Source: a virus
IMG/VR virus record: IMGVR_UViG_3300035703_000062
Location: 1 to 64,000 of that record
Direction: 5' to 3' (one strand)
Length of the DNA: 64,000 bases
Shown: in pieces, positions 27,204 through 36,475 of the stretch
How positions within the stretch are numbered: the stretch's first letter is position 1
Layout: each line of letters opens with the position of its first letter
Notes under the pieces: model-generated
Databases searched by the model: none
Seen by the model: only the letters and a program-made list of their open reading frames with translations
What the model was told of the DNA's origin: nothing
Program-made: the position numbers and the translations under genes

Positions 27204-27782
27204 ATGGCCATTCAACATCCCACTCAGATCATCAAGAGTCAGGACACCATCGTGTATGTGGGTGCCCTGTCTGGCGCCACTCGTCCTGTGATCACCCCGG
27301 CTTCTGCCGGCGTCCTGTCCCGCCCCACTTCTGGCGTTCCCGCCAATATGTATTTCCTGGGCGGCGTGACCAATGCCACCGTTTCGTTTAACGATGGCGA
27401 ACAAGAATACTACCTGCTTGGTGGTGGCGGTTTCGCTGATAGCGTGAAAGTTACTCAGCGTTGCCAGGCTTCCATCACTTCTTACTTCCAGAAAGATCTG
27501 GATGGTAGCTCCATCGACAACACTGCTTTCGATGAAGCCATGGATGTGATCCTGCGTGGTCGCACCGAGAAGGACTTTGAAATCTACGTGGAGATCTTCA
27601 AGTTTCTGGGCGGTCAGACTTATGACCTCACCTGCTTTGCCGGCACTGTGATGAACTACAACGAGAGCTATCCCGCAGATAACCTCGTTGAGACCACCTT
27701 TGATCTGATGAGCCGCAGCACTTATGGTGCTGGTCGTTGCACCATCTCCGGCGCAATCCTGCCCACCGCTCCTAACTCCTGA
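27204..27782 (+). CDS. major tail tube protein (192 aa)
   Basis: MAIQHPTQIIKSQDTIVYVGALSG, then a beta-rich body (YFLGGVTNATVSFNDGEQEYYLLGGGGFADSV; FEIYVEIFKFLGGQTYDLTCFAGTVMNY) ending in FDLMSRSTYGAGRCTISG. The size, beta content, strong expression context and position before the tail chaperones identify it as the tail tube subunit; the family name is not certain. An intrinsic terminator follows. Confidence 0.7.
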   Translation: MAIQHPTQIIKSQDTIVYVGALSGATRPVITPASAGVLSRPTSGVPANMYFLGGVTNATVSFNDGEQEYYLLGGGGFADSVKVTQRCQASITSYFQKDLDGSSIDNTAFDEAMDVILRGRTEKDFEIYVEIFKFLGGQTYDLTCFAGTVMNYNESYPADNLVETTFDLMSRSTYGAGRCTISGAILPTAPNS

Positions 27783-27807
27783 TCCTTTCCATAGAGAAAG
27801 TCCCGCA

Positions 27808-27835
27808 AGCCCCCGAAAGGGGGCTATTTTATTGA
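27808..27835 (+). terminator. intrinsic terminator after the tail tube gene
   Basis: AGCCCCC-GAAA-GGGGGCT then ATTTTATT. A textbook GNRA-capped stem with T-rich tail. Confidence 0.85.
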
Positions 27836-27836
27836 T

Positions 27837-28247
27837 ATGAACATCCTGCAAGTTAGGGATACAGTTTCGCAGTTACTGGCAGATTTGTTGGGCAGTTATA
27901 CACTGCCCAACGGCACGACAGTGCCAGCACTATGGGTGGATGGCAGGAGCGGCGTGCCGAAGGGGTGGAAGGTGCGTGGTATGGAAGCATCCATCAAGCA
28001 GTATCCAACGCGCCGTAGCCGGCCCCTGATGGGCATGGTGGAGATGCGGAAGGCATGGGAAGTTGTGCTTTCACAATACGATCCGTCGAGCGAAGACATG
28101 GATGACGCTGTTGATCGCATATTGAGACATTTCCCTGACGCTACATTGCAGGGATTTCCGTCAAGCGATAGAGAGTATCAATACGCTCGCTTTATTATTC
28201 CTGACATTGAAATTGCCACGCAGTACCGTCCGGTAGCAAACGAATAG
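27837..28247 (+). CDS. probable tail terminator/completion protein (136 aa)
   Basis: MNILQVRDTVSQLLADLLGSYTLPNGTTVPALWVDG, then WEVVLSQYDPSSEDMDDAVDRILRHFPDATLQGFPSSDREYQYARFIIPDIE. An N-terminal helix followed by beta strands and a helix resembles the gpU/tail-terminator fold. Position just before the Gp10-like gene supports this. Inference only. Confidence 0.5.
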   Translation: MNILQVRDTVSQLLADLLGSYTLPNGTTVPALWVDGRSGVPKGWKVRGMEASIKQYPTRRSRPLMGMVEMRKAWEVVLSQYDPSSEDMDDAVDRILRHFPDATLQGFPSSDREYQYARFIIPDIEIATQYRPVANE

Positions 28248-28255
28248 AGGGCGCC

Positions 28256-28708
28256 ATGGCTGGTATTGCAAGGATTGTTGGCACTAAAGCATTAGAGCGG
28301 GCGCTTTTAAGCGCCTTCCAGCAATGGACAGAGGATGACGTGAATGGGGAGTATTGGAGGGAACGATTTGAAGAAAAGTATCCTTATGCTGATCGGATTA
28401 CGGACAGAAAAGAAAAACCGCCGGCCGGAAATCCTCGCGACATCCTTGACACGGAAGAACTGTATGAGAGCGGAGTGAGATCTTACGATTATTCCGAAAA
28501 TAATACTGGCGCTCGCGCTGATTGGCATTGGGATGCGAAAAACAGCAGTGGCCAAGAATATGCTTGGTATGTTCATGAAGCAGAAGAAGGCCCAAGCCGT
28601 GGCTATCCTCGTCGATGGACAGACGAACTCGCGTCAGAGTATTTGTTTGAAGGCAGCGAGATCAAAGGTAGACTAATGGCCCGCATCGATCAAAGTCTTA
28701 ATGGTTGA
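28256..28708 (+). CDS. tail-region hypothetical, possibly HK97 gp10-like (150 aa)
   Basis: Contains DTEELYESGVRSYDYSENN, WHWDAKNSSGQEYAWYVHEAEEGP and RRWTDELASEYLF. The order 'LxxSG...Y-x-W...YA-x-YVHEG...RPW' is that of HK97 gp10 / tail-completion proteins, here in variant form. Follows the likely tail terminator by 8 bp. Confidence 0.5.
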   Translation: MAGIARIVGTKALERALLSAFQQWTEDDVNGEYWRERFEEKYPYADRITDRKEKPPAGNPRDILDTEELYESGVRSYDYSENNTGARADWHWDAKNSSGQEYAWYVHEAEEGPSRGYPRRWTDELASEYLFEGSEIKGRLMARIDQSLNG

Positions 28709-28967
28709 CGGCCCCATTGACTATCTGCAGAGCGACTCTGGAGAGGTGCATGTTATTAATGCCCAAGTGGATGGCCCCACTCTTGAGGCCGGCATTCTCT
28801 GCGTTATTTCTTTTTCCGAAACCACCATTAGAATCTCAAACGAGCAACATTCGTTTCTGATTGAACTGCCGGAAGACGTGCGAACAAAAGGCGAACGTCT
28901 TAAAGCGTTTAATGTGCCATTGGCAATTCTGAGTTATGAGCAAGTACAGCTTCCTACTGGCATCTGA
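28701..28967 (+). CDS. small beta-rich hypothetical protein (88 aa)
   Basis: MVDGPIDYLQSDSGEVHVINAQ... with a central ILCVISFSETTIRISNEQHSFLIELPED. It overlaps the previous gene by 8 bp and the next by 32 bp, so it belongs to a coupled tail operon. No family recognised. Confidence 0.5.
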   Translation: MVDGPIDYLQSDSGEVHVINAQVDGPTLEAGILCVISFSETTIRISNEQHSFLIELPEDVRTKGERLKAFNVPLAILSYEQVQLPTGI

Positions 28968-29481
28968 AGAAGTCAGTTACTTTGAACTCACTCCGACGCT
29001 GCGTTTGCAGCGTCATGGTGGCTGGCTCGTTGCTGAAAGCATTGAGCAGGAGGAGATTTCCAAGTCTCAAAGCCAGAGCACTATTAAGGCAGTGCAACTT
29101 GCAAAGAAAATTGCAGCGGCCAAGGATATTCCCCTGGATGAAGCCTTTGAAATGCTTCAGGGTGGTGGCGGCTTCTCTGAGGCTGAGCTTCTGTCGGAAT
29201 ACACCGAAGAAACTCTTTCCATGGTCACATCTGGCGGCTCTGCAGAGCTTGGCAATGCCAAGCTCATCACGGCATTTATGCGTTGCCGTGGTGAAGGCAA
29301 GATTGGCGAAAACTGGAAGCGCCTTGATGACTGGTCTATTGATGACACCAAGACCATGACTCGTGAGATGCAAACCAGGATGCTGGAATTTATTGCAGAA
29401 GAGCAAGATGCGGAGGTGAAAGCAGCACAAGCAAAAAAATCGAAGAGGAAGGCGAGGCAGGAAGCCTCGCCGAACGAGTAG
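28936..29481 (+). CDS. tail assembly chaperone, short form (G-like, 181 aa)
   Basis: Acidic/helical protein (YFELTPTLRLQRHGGWLVAE; ALxx-type helix; EEQDAEVKAAQAKKSKRKARQEASPNE). It lies just before the tape measure, the fixed position of the lambda G/GT chaperones. A AAA AAA at 29433-29439 plus a stem-loop near its end allows -1 frameshifting into the next frame. Chaperone function is inferred from position and frameshift. Confidence 0.7.
   Translation: MSKYSFLLASEEVSYFELTPTLRLQRHGGWLVAESIEQEEISKSQSQSTIKAVQLAKKIAAAKDIPLDEAFEMLQGGGGFSEAELLSEYTEETLSMVTSGGSAELGNAKLITAFMRCRGEGKIGENWKRLDDWSIDDTKTMTREMQTRMLEFIAEEQDAEVKAAQAKKSKRKARQEASPNE
29433..29471 (+). promoter_or_regulatory. -1 frameshift signal of the tail chaperone
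   Basis: A AAA AAA in the zero frame (GCA AAA AAA TCG), followed after 11 nt by a perfect 8-bp stem GGCGAGGC-AGGAA-GCCTCGCC (29451-29471). The zero frame stops at TAG 29479-29481. Confidence 0.75.
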
Positions 29482-29906
29482 AGAAGAAGGCGCGGGCGTT
29501 TCTGAAAGGACTCACTGACTGGAACGCCATTTTTTTCCGGCTTAATGCATCGTGCCTTAAGGATGATCGATGGGGGCCTGAAAATTTTTCTAAGCAAAAA
29601 GTGAAGGATGTGCTAGCCGCCCTCAAATTCCTAGAGCGGCACGATCACACACAATTCAATTTGCAGAGCGTTTCAGTGGCCAAGATGGCCACGATGGTTG
29701 CTCATGCATTAGGCGGAAAGAAGGTGTCGGTAACTGCCGACGACTTCTTGCCATTTGACACTCGTAAGCTCAAAAAAGAAACTGGCATTACAGAAGAAAG
29801 CGCTGCCGTACTGAAGCGTCTGATGAAGACGCGCAAGATGGACTCACGAGTGGTTTCCATGCTGGCAGAAGAGCTTAAAAACTCTTCAATGCGCAGTGAT
29901 GAGTAA
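29439..29906 (+). CDS. tail assembly chaperone, T extension reached by frameshift (155 aa)
   Basis: From the slip the -1 frame reads IEEEGEAGSLAERVEKKARAFLKGLTDWNAIFF...KQKVKDVLAALKFLERHDHTQFN and continues to 29906. The frame has no start of its own until GTG 29601, and the part before that is clearly protein-like. The GT fusion would be about 323 aa. In lambda-like phages the T part recruits the tail tube subunit to the tape measure. Confidence 0.7.
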   Translation: MEEEGEAGSLAERVEKKARAFLKGLTDWNAIFFRLNASCLKDDRWGPENFSKQKVKDVLAALKFLERHDHTQFNLQSVSVAKMATMVAHALGGKKVSVTADDFLPFDTRKLKKETGITEESAAVLKRLMKTRKMDSRVVSMLAEELKNSSMRSDE

Positions 29907-29958
29907 TATGATGCGGCGTAAAGGCTACACTTAATAGAAGAATGCTGTAAGCGCAGTA

Positions 29959-32900
29959 ATGGCGGCGGAACTCCGGCTTGGCGTATCGTTTGATCTTGTA
30001 TATTTCCGCCAGCAGCTTCAAAAGCTTGGCCGAATTGCCGCGTCGGAATTTACTGCGCCTATCAAGATCAAGCTTGATCGGCAGGTTGTTGACCGAGAGC
30101 TGAATAATTTACAAAAGTCGATAAAAAGACGTAAATACAATATTGAGCTAAACATTGCCGGTAATTTAAGCAAAAAAAGCTTTGACGAGCTTCAAGAGCG
30201 TTTAGACACTCTTAGTCAGCGTAAAAAAATCGAGGTGCCTGTCAGCATTAAAAATGCTGCCACCGGCAAAGAAATCTCCGATGCTATTGCGGCGCTGCGA
30301 TCACGCATTACTCAAAATCAGTCGGTCAAGCAAGGCGGAGGGAAGCTGCGCATTGGTGTCAGCATTCAGGCATCCATTTCAAATGACGATATTGCAAAAT
30401 TTAAGAATGCAGTCAAAGAAAAATTTGCCGGGATAACCAATAAGGCTGATGTATCTATCGGTGTTAAAAATGCCGCTAGCGGGAAGGATGTCGCGGATAC
30501 CATCGCTGGGATTAGGAGCCGAATAAATCAGAATCAAGGAGTCAAGCAAGGTGGAGGCAAGCTCCGCGTTGGACTTAGTATCAAGCCTGCAATCACGAAT
30601 GCAGACATTGCTGGATTCAAGAGGACTGTAGAGGAGAAATTCTCGGGACTTAGCGTCAAAATCAAGGCAGACGTACAAGCCGGTTTTGCATCAGGACCGA
30701 CTGGCGCCGCTGGTTTGTATGAATACATGCGGAACGAAGGGCTTTCGGGGGGCAACGTGCCCGGAGCCGCACAGGCTGGTCGTCGCGCTCAATTTGAAGC
30801 TCGCGTAGCGCAAGCCAATACCGAGCAATTGCAGAGCATGTTGCGGCGAGCAGATGTTCCTGGCAGGAGCGGACTTCGCACGAAAGCTGCAATGCAGGAG
30901 CGTTTGCGGCAGTTAGATGATGCCGCGATGGAAGGCCTTCTCGGCAACCTTGAGATGAGAATGCGTGAGCCTAGGAAGGTCGAGCGCTCGTTTTTGGACA
31001 AGGTGGCACGAGCCGTCTTCTGGATGGCTGGTGTTGATCCCGAATATTTGCGTCAACAAGCAGCACAACGACGAGCGCTACCAAATGTTAGCTTTCCTGC
31101 GACTGTCCCACCTGGCCCTTCCATTGGCCCCTCTTCCACAGGAAGAGCACTGCCCCCTGGGGCGATCCCTGGCGCACTTCCTGGATCAGCATTTGCACGT
31201 CAGCGCTTTCTCCCTCCGCAGATAGGACAAGACCTCAACAATATCTTGCGCAATGCAGCGTTTGCGTTTGTTGACTCGCTGAATTCTCGCATTCGTCAAG
31301 TGAGCGTGAGGGAGGTCGGCAGGCAGGCTCTCCCCCCATCGATGATTCGCGGGCTATTGCCGGCAGGTGTAGGTAGAGAGCCTTCCATCTATGGTGGACC
31401 GGCAGAGACTGATCGCACATCCTTCTTGCAGCGTCGCATTGATGAAGCGTTGGCAAGATCGGCAGAACGCGGCGCCGCCATCATGGCCAACGAGCCCAGG
31501 AAAGGCGTGCTTGGTGCTGGCGGCAGTGGTACCGCTGGTCCTTACAGGCCCTTTGCTCAGCCTCCCAGGGGAGGGGCGATTGTCCCATATCAGCCCCAGC
31601 CATCTCGGCCTTCTGCCGCCTCGCCGATTGACTTTTCCTTCTTTCAGCAATCAAAGCTGCCATTAACTGGTGCCATTAGGGAGCTAGGCGATGAATTTGG
31701 TACTGCAGTTAAACAGGTTTTGCTATTTGGCACAGCTTACAAAGCATTAGCTTTTGTCACAAGTCTGCCCAGCGAAGCGTTAAATGCAGCGACAGCGCTT
31801 CAAACGTTTAGGAACCAGCTTGAAGCCGTTACAGGAGGAACCGCGCAGGCCGAGCAAGCGTTTGCTTTTGTTAGCGATGTTGTATCGCAACTAAATATCC
31901 CTCTGGAAAGCGCACGCGCCGGTTTTATTCGGATGTATGCCTCGATGGAGCCAGCAGGGATCGCAAAGGGTGACATTGAAAATCTGTTTGTGGGCATCTC
32001 CAAGGCTGCTGCCACCTTTGGCATGAGCACCGACGAGGTGAATCGCGTGACGAATGCCTTTGCTCAAATGGCAAGCAAGGGGCAATTGTCGGCAGAAGAG
32101 GTGAAGAACCAGCTTGGCGACGTGATGCCTGGCGCTTTGTCTTTGTTCGCAAGGGCCGCGCAGATGGACATCGGAACGTTCTTGAAGGCCATGGAAGATG
32201 GCGCATTCAAGGCGGATGCGATGGGGCAGGTGCTTCGCAACGTAGGTAAGTTACTGAACACCGAATACGGGGGCGCTGCTACCAACGCTGCCAACACATT
32301 GCAGGGGGCACTGAATGGCCTGACAACGGCGGTGAAGCTGATGTACGAAAGCTTTGAGCCGCTTGTCAGTGTTGTCGCTTCCACTCTTTTCCCTCAAATT
32401 GAAACGGTTGTTATCGATGCGGCGGAAGCGGTAAAGGCTTTTGCTGCCGGAATGCAAGGAGCGGCTAATCCGACGGCAGAGCTTAGCTCTAATGGCCTTG
32501 CCATGTACAATGCACTGGGGCAGGTTGTTGAAATTGCGAAATCTTTAGAAGGCATTATCACTGGAGAACTGGGCACTGCGCTAGTAAGACTTGGCGGGCT
32601 GTTTTTAACAGTAACTGAATATATTGCCCGCTTGTTTAATACTGGCCTTGGTCAATGGTTGACGCGAATTGCCATTGAAGTGGGCTTGCTAACAGCGGCG
32701 TGGGGCTTGCTTAGCGCATCTGGAATTATTCCTGCAACAGTGGCGTTGCTGCGTTTTGTTGCGACTCTGAACATCGCGCAACTTCGCGTGTACATTGCAG
32801 GCATCATGTCAATGGTGAGTGCATTCCTTAGCCTGATCAATACAACAAACCTTGCAAAGGTTGCAGTGCTTGGCTTTAAGACTGTTGTATTAGGGGCGGT

Positions 32901-34713
32901 TGGTGCCGGCGTGTTGTTTGCTATTGATGCACTGGTTCAGCGGTTCATGAATGTCGGTAGCGCCATTCGTGACGTGGCGGCAGAAGCCAGAAGGGCAAAA
33001 GTAGATCTGGACTCTCTTGCCGCCGCCGGCCAGATTGCTGAAATCCAAGGCAAAAAACAGCTTGTTGAGCCACAGCTACAGTCCATTGAAAAAGCGCAAA
33101 GCATTCTTCAGAGGATGCAACAAGCTCGCGGTCAAGGACAAGCGCTGCAAATATCCCAGCAGGAATTTGAGACACTTCAAAGAACCGGGCTTGCATCGGG
33201 GGTTGATTACAGAGGTGGAGTTGCAAGAGCTGGCCGCGGTCAAATTGAGGCCAATCTTGAAGCGGCGCGTCGTGGTCGGGTTTCTCTTCTTAATCAACTT
33301 GGCGACTTAGACGAAGCCGAGCAGGAAGCATCGCGGCAAGCGATTATGGCAAGCGAGCGAAATCAAAGGCTTGAAAAAATAACTCTTGCCCCTGGAAAAG
33401 AGAAAAAAGATAAAAAACAAAGCATGTCTGATTTAATTGGAGGAGATATCGAAAGGTGGCTTGATGAAAGCCTTGCGGCGTTGGAACAGAATATACAAAC
33501 GCAACTTACTAACGTTGTCCGTGGAACAGACCTCACAGGAAAAATCAAGTACGGCGAAAACACGGAAGATGCCGAGCGTATGATCAAATACGCCGGCCAA
33601 TATCAAGAGGTGAGCCTTAAGGTGCTGGCTATTGATGAAACAATCAAGAAAGTCAGGGAGCAAGCTTCTGCTTTAGTCGCAAATGGCATCGACCCGGCAG
33701 AAAAGCTTGCAGCTCTTGAGTCAAAGAGACGAAATCTTGCATGGGAAGCTGCGACTATCTTCCAAAAGCATTCTGCCGATGCCATTGTGGCCGCAAAGAA
33801 AAGGGATGAGGAGCTTGAAAAAGAAAAGCAAAAACGCATGCAAATTGTTGAGCTTATCGAAGAGGCTGAAGTTGCTGCGGGCCTGCTCAGTCCCTTGGAA
33901 GCCGCTCGCCGCAAGCAGCAAAGGGGATTTGAGACGAACTTGGCAGAGGCCAAAAAGAATGGAACGCCAGAGCAAGTAGCGCGGCTAGAGGCGCTACAGG
34001 CAGCCACTCCAGTGGTCGGAAGCCTTGGTGAGGCCTATCAAAAGGCAAAGAATGAGCTTGATTTACTCCTGGATGGGACGACCGTAATTACTAGCGCTGC
34101 ACAAGGGTTTGGCGATGCGTTTAGCAAGGCATTCACTGACATCATTACAGGCGCACAAAGTTGGAAAGAAGGGCTTGGCAATGCGTTCAAAAGCGTTGCC
34201 AATATGTTTGCTGACATGGTTGCTCAAATGCTTGCCAAATGGGCTTTCATGCAAATCGTTGGTATGTTCTTGCCTGGTGCAGGTTCTTTTGCTGGTGGAA
34301 CGAAGCTTGGCGGATCGGTAGCAATGCCTTCAAGTGTGGGCATAGGCGCTGGCGGCGGCATCCTTCAGAACACTGGAGGTCAAGGATTTGGTACATTTGG
34401 TCCGAACTTTGGCATTCGTCAATTTGCAACCGGAGGCCTTGTAACTGGTCCCACCCTGGGTCTTGTGGGCGAAGGGCGCTTTAATGAGGCTGTGGTGCCG
34501 CTGCCTAACGGCAAGAGCATTCCCGTGGATCTTGGCCAGGGTGCTGGCAATAACATTTCTACTAACATTGTTGTCAATATGAACAATGGCCAATCGAACA
34601 GTCAGATGAGCGGACGCGGTGGTCAAGCACTGGGTCGCGAACTTGAAGGCGCTGTTCGTAATGTCATCCTGAAAGAAACCCGCCCAGGCGGCCTCATCTA
34701 CAGCGCACGCTAA
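29959..34713 (+). CDS. tape measure protein (1584 aa)
   Basis: Sets tail length. The N-terminal ~260 residues are basic and contain two tandem ~75-residue repeats (IKNAATGKEISDAIAALRSRI... and VKNAASGKDVADTIAGIRSRI...). Residues ~570-830 match the tape-measure domain (ATALQTFRNQLEAVTGG; SARAGFIRMYASMEP; ITNAFAQMASKGQLSAEEVKNQLGDVMPGA). Hydrophobic segments follow (~880-1010), then a long coiled coil. The C-terminus has MVAQMLAKWAFMQIVGMFLPGAG and GGLVTGPTLGLVGEGRFNEAVVPL, typical of lambda gpH-like tails. At ~1.5 A per residue the tail would be about 240 nm. Confidence 0.92.
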   Translation: MAAELRLGVSFDLVYFRQQLQKLGRIAASEFTAPIKIKLDRQVVDRELNNLQKSIKRRKYNIELNIAGNLSKKSFDELQERLDTLSQRKKIEVPVSIKNAATGKEISDAIAALRSRITQNQSVKQGGGKLRIGVSIQASISNDDIAKFKNAVKEKFAGITNKADVSIGVKNAASGKDVADTIAGIRSRINQNQGVKQGGGKLRVGLSIKPAITNADIAGFKRTVEEKFSGLSVKIKADVQAGFASGPTGAAGLYEYMRNEGLSGGNVPGAAQAGRRAQFEARVAQANTEQLQSMLRRADVPGRSGLRTKAAMQERLRQLDDAAMEGLLGNLEMRMREPRKVERSFLDKVARAVFWMAGVDPEYLRQQAAQRRALPNVSFPATVPPGPSIGPSSTGRALPPGAIPGALPGSAFARQRFLPPQIGQDLNNILRNAAFAFVDSLNSRIRQVSVREVGRQALPPSMIRGLLPAGVGREPSIYGGPAETDRTSFLQRRIDEALARSAERGAAIMANEPRKGVLGAGGSGTAGPYRPFAQPPRGGAIVPYQPQPSRPSAASPIDFSFFQQSKLPLTGAIRELGDEFGTAVKQVLLFGTAYKALAFVTSLPSEALNAATALQTFRNQLEAVTGGTAQAEQAFAFVSDVVSQLNIPLESARAGFIRMYASMEPAGIAKGDIENLFVGISKAAATFGMSTDEVNRVTNAFAQMASKGQLSAEEVKNQLGDVMPGALSLFARAAQMDIGTFLKAMEDGAFKADAMGQVLRNVGKLLNTEYGGAATNAANTLQGALNGLTTAVKLMYESFEPLVSVVASTLFPQIETVVIDAAEAVKAFAAGMQGAANPTAELSSNGLAMYNALGQVVEIAKSLEGIITGELGTALVRLGGLFLTVTEYIARLFNTGLGQWLTRIAIEVGLLTAAWGLLSASGIIPATVALLRFVATLNIAQLRVYIAGIMSMVSAFLSLINTTNLAKVAVLGFKTVVLGAVGAGVLFAIDALVQRFMNVGSAIRDVAAEARRAKVDLDSLAAAGQIAEIQGKKQLVEPQLQSIEKAQSILQRMQQARGQGQALQISQQEFETLQRTGLASGVDYRGGVARAGRGQIEANLEAARRGRVSLLNQLGDLDEAEQEASRQAIMASERNQRLEKITLAPGKEKKDKKQSMSDLIGGDIERWLDESLAALEQNIQTQLTNVVRGTDLTGKIKYGENTEDAERMIKYAGQYQEVSLKVLAIDETIKKVREQASALVANGIDPAEKLAALESKRRNLAWEAATIFQKHSADAIVAAKKRDEELEKEKQKRMQIVELIEEAEVAAGLLSPLEAARRKQQRGFETNLAEAKKNGTPEQVARLEALQAATPVVGSLGEAYQKAKNELDLLLDGTTVITSAAQGFGDAFSKAFTDIITGAQSWKEGLGNAFKSVANMFADMVAQMLAKWAFMQIVGMFLPGAGSFAGGTKLGGSVAMPSSVGIGAGGGILQNTGGQGFGTFGPNFGIRQFATGGLVTGPTLGLVGEGRFNEAVVPLPNGKSIPVDLGQGAGNNISTNIVVNMNNGQSNSQMSGRGGQALGRELEGAVRNVILKETRPGGLIYSAR

Positions 34714-34718
34714 TCACC

Positions 34719-35072
34719 ATGGCACAACCCACTCTCACTCTTGAAGTTGAATATGGCCTTACAGCGCGTAGAGGCACGCGCGTCAGGCGCGTGCAATTTG
34801 GCGATGGCTATGAACAGGTGGTACCTGATGGCGCAAACACTGACATCAGACGCTACGACATTAGGACTGTGCCAATCACTGATGCACAGGCGAGTGCATT
34901 AGACGATGATCTTTCCTCGTTGTCTGGTGATTTCTTCTATGCCCAATTCTTTCAAGATGATGCTAAGTACAAATACAGGCTCGATCCAAATGAATGGGCA
35001 TGGGAAAGCGTCGGTCCCGATGTGAATATAATTTCATTCTCTTGTAAGCGCGTGTACGACTCTAGGGATTGA
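34719..35072 (+). CDS. minor tail protein, lambda gpM-like (117 aa)
   Basis: VEYGLTARRGTRVRRVQFGDGYEQVVPDGAN matches the gpM family motif 'V-x-FGDGYEQ-x-x-x-DG-N'. DDDLSSLSGDFFYAQFFQDDAKYKYR and a final CKRVYD follow. Belongs to the tail-tip assembly operon M-L-K-I-J. Starts 6 bp after the tape measure. Confidence 0.8.
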   Translation: MAQPTLTLEVEYGLTARRGTRVRRVQFGDGYEQVVPDGANTDIRRYDIRTVPITDAQASALDDDLSSLSGDFFYAQFFQDDAKYKYRLDPNEWAWESVGPDVNIISFSCKRVYDSRD

Positions 35073-35074
35073 CG

Positions 35075-36475
35075 ATGACTATTGAAGCTGATGTAGCACA
35101 AACATGGCATGACGCCATCATTGAGCTGTTTGAACTTGATCTAAAGCCAATTACTGGTAGCTCGACGGATAAGTATTATTTCACGGCCAATTTGATGCCA
35201 GATAATACGAAGATCAAGTGGAAAGGAATCACGTATGAGCCACTTCCCATTGCTGCTGCTGGCTTTGAGCGCACGACCAAAGGACAGATTCCGGCGCCTG
35301 AATTGACAGTGGCCAACGTCTTAGGGACGTTGGCTTCAGTGGTTAATACGCTCGACGACTTGGTAGGAGCAAAGGTTACCAGGCGTCGTACATTGTTGAA
35401 ATATCTTGATGGCGGAAGCACTCCCGATCAGTCGCAAGAGTTCCCTGATGACGTATTTTACATTGAACGCAAAGTAGCGGAAAGCAGTATCACTATTACG
35501 TGGCAACTTGCTAGCAAAATTGATCTGGAAGGGGTGCAGCTTCCAAGGCGAATTATCACGCAAAACTATTGCCTCTGGGAATATCGCGGGTCTGAATGCG
35601 GATATAACGGACCAGCAGTGGCCAATGAATTTGACAGGCCAATCACTGTCAGCGGGGCATCGTCTGCATCAGGACAGGCATATTTAGCTGCATACGAAGC
35701 ATATGATGCGGCAAAGAAAAAACTTGCAACGGCGGAAGCAAAAAAGAATAACTTGCTTGGACAAAAAAATGCCGCCTGCGATGAGAATGCCGCAGATACT
35801 GAGCAGGTAAGTTTTGTATTTAAATCAGGAGGATTTCAAGATTATTCTTTCGTCATTCAAGACGGTGATGGAAACAATATTGTTGCAGTGTGGGACGGAG
35901 AAAAAGCTCGCATAAGCGGCACGCAACCTCCTTATCGCCCAGACTTCAAGCAGAACACAGGTAGAGGCCCCGGTAGCGACCGCAACGGCACAGGGCCTGC
36001 GTACAAGGTTGTTCAATACGTTGCAGCCAGTGGCGGCACTCTCGACAAAGTAGATGTTGGGTTTAGTAGCGACACGTTTGGCATTAAAGACCTCAATAAC
36101 GTCGCATTGCTTTTTGTCAATGGATCTCCTGTGCAAGTAAGGGCTAATTCGTTTTCTGCTGGATATGACCTCGGCAGTCAAGGTAGCGACGGTTTTGCAC
36201 CGATGAGAAGCATTGCCAAGTTGGATTACGGTGGCTCTAGTTGTTCAACAATTAGTGATCAATACGACAGCGCCTTGGCCGCTTATAACACTGCGGTGTC
36301 TGAGCTTGCCGCTGCTGAAGCAGCGCTAGATGCCGCCTATGCAGCATTGCCATCAAGTGATGAAGTGAAAAAACGTGACAAATGTGGCAAGCGTCTTCAA
36401 AGTTGTCAGCTACGTTTTGGAATTAAAAGCTCACTTCCATTTGGTGGGTTCCCAGGAGCCAACCTCACACGATGA
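35075..36475 (+). CDS. minor tail protein, lambda gpL-like with large insertion (466 aa)
   Basis: N-terminal ~180 residues match gpL (ELFELDLKPITG; IKWKGITYEPLPIAAAGFE; PELTVANVLGTLASVV; QNYCLWEYRGSECGYNG). The C-terminus has DKCGKRLQSCQLRFG...LPFGGFPGA. The four cysteines (YC, EC, KC, SC) are those that bind an Fe-S cluster in lambda gpL. Between the second and third lies an extra ~250-residue domain with an alanine-rich coiled coil and a beta-rich part (SFVFKSGGFQDYSFVIQDGDGN). Start ATG 35075 lies 2 bp after the previous stop. Confidence 0.8.
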   Translation: MTIEADVAQTWHDAIIELFELDLKPITGSSTDKYYFTANLMPDNTKIKWKGITYEPLPIAAAGFERTTKGQIPAPELTVANVLGTLASVVNTLDDLVGAKVTRRRTLLKYLDGGSTPDQSQEFPDDVFYIERKVAESSITITWQLASKIDLEGVQLPRRIITQNYCLWEYRGSECGYNGPAVANEFDRPITVSGASSASGQAYLAAYEAYDAAKKKLATAEAKKNNLLGQKNAACDENAADTEQVSFVFKSGGFQDYSFVIQDGDGNNIVAVWDGEKARISGTQPPYRPDFKQNTGRGPGSDRNGTGPAYKVVQYVAASGGTLDKVDVGFSSDTFGIKDLNNVALLFVNGSPVQVRANSFSAGYDLGSQGSDGFAPMRSIAKLDYGGSSCSTISDQYDSALAAYNTAVSELAAAEAALDAAYAALPSSDEVKKRDKCGKRLQSCQLRFGIKSSLPFGGFPGANLTR

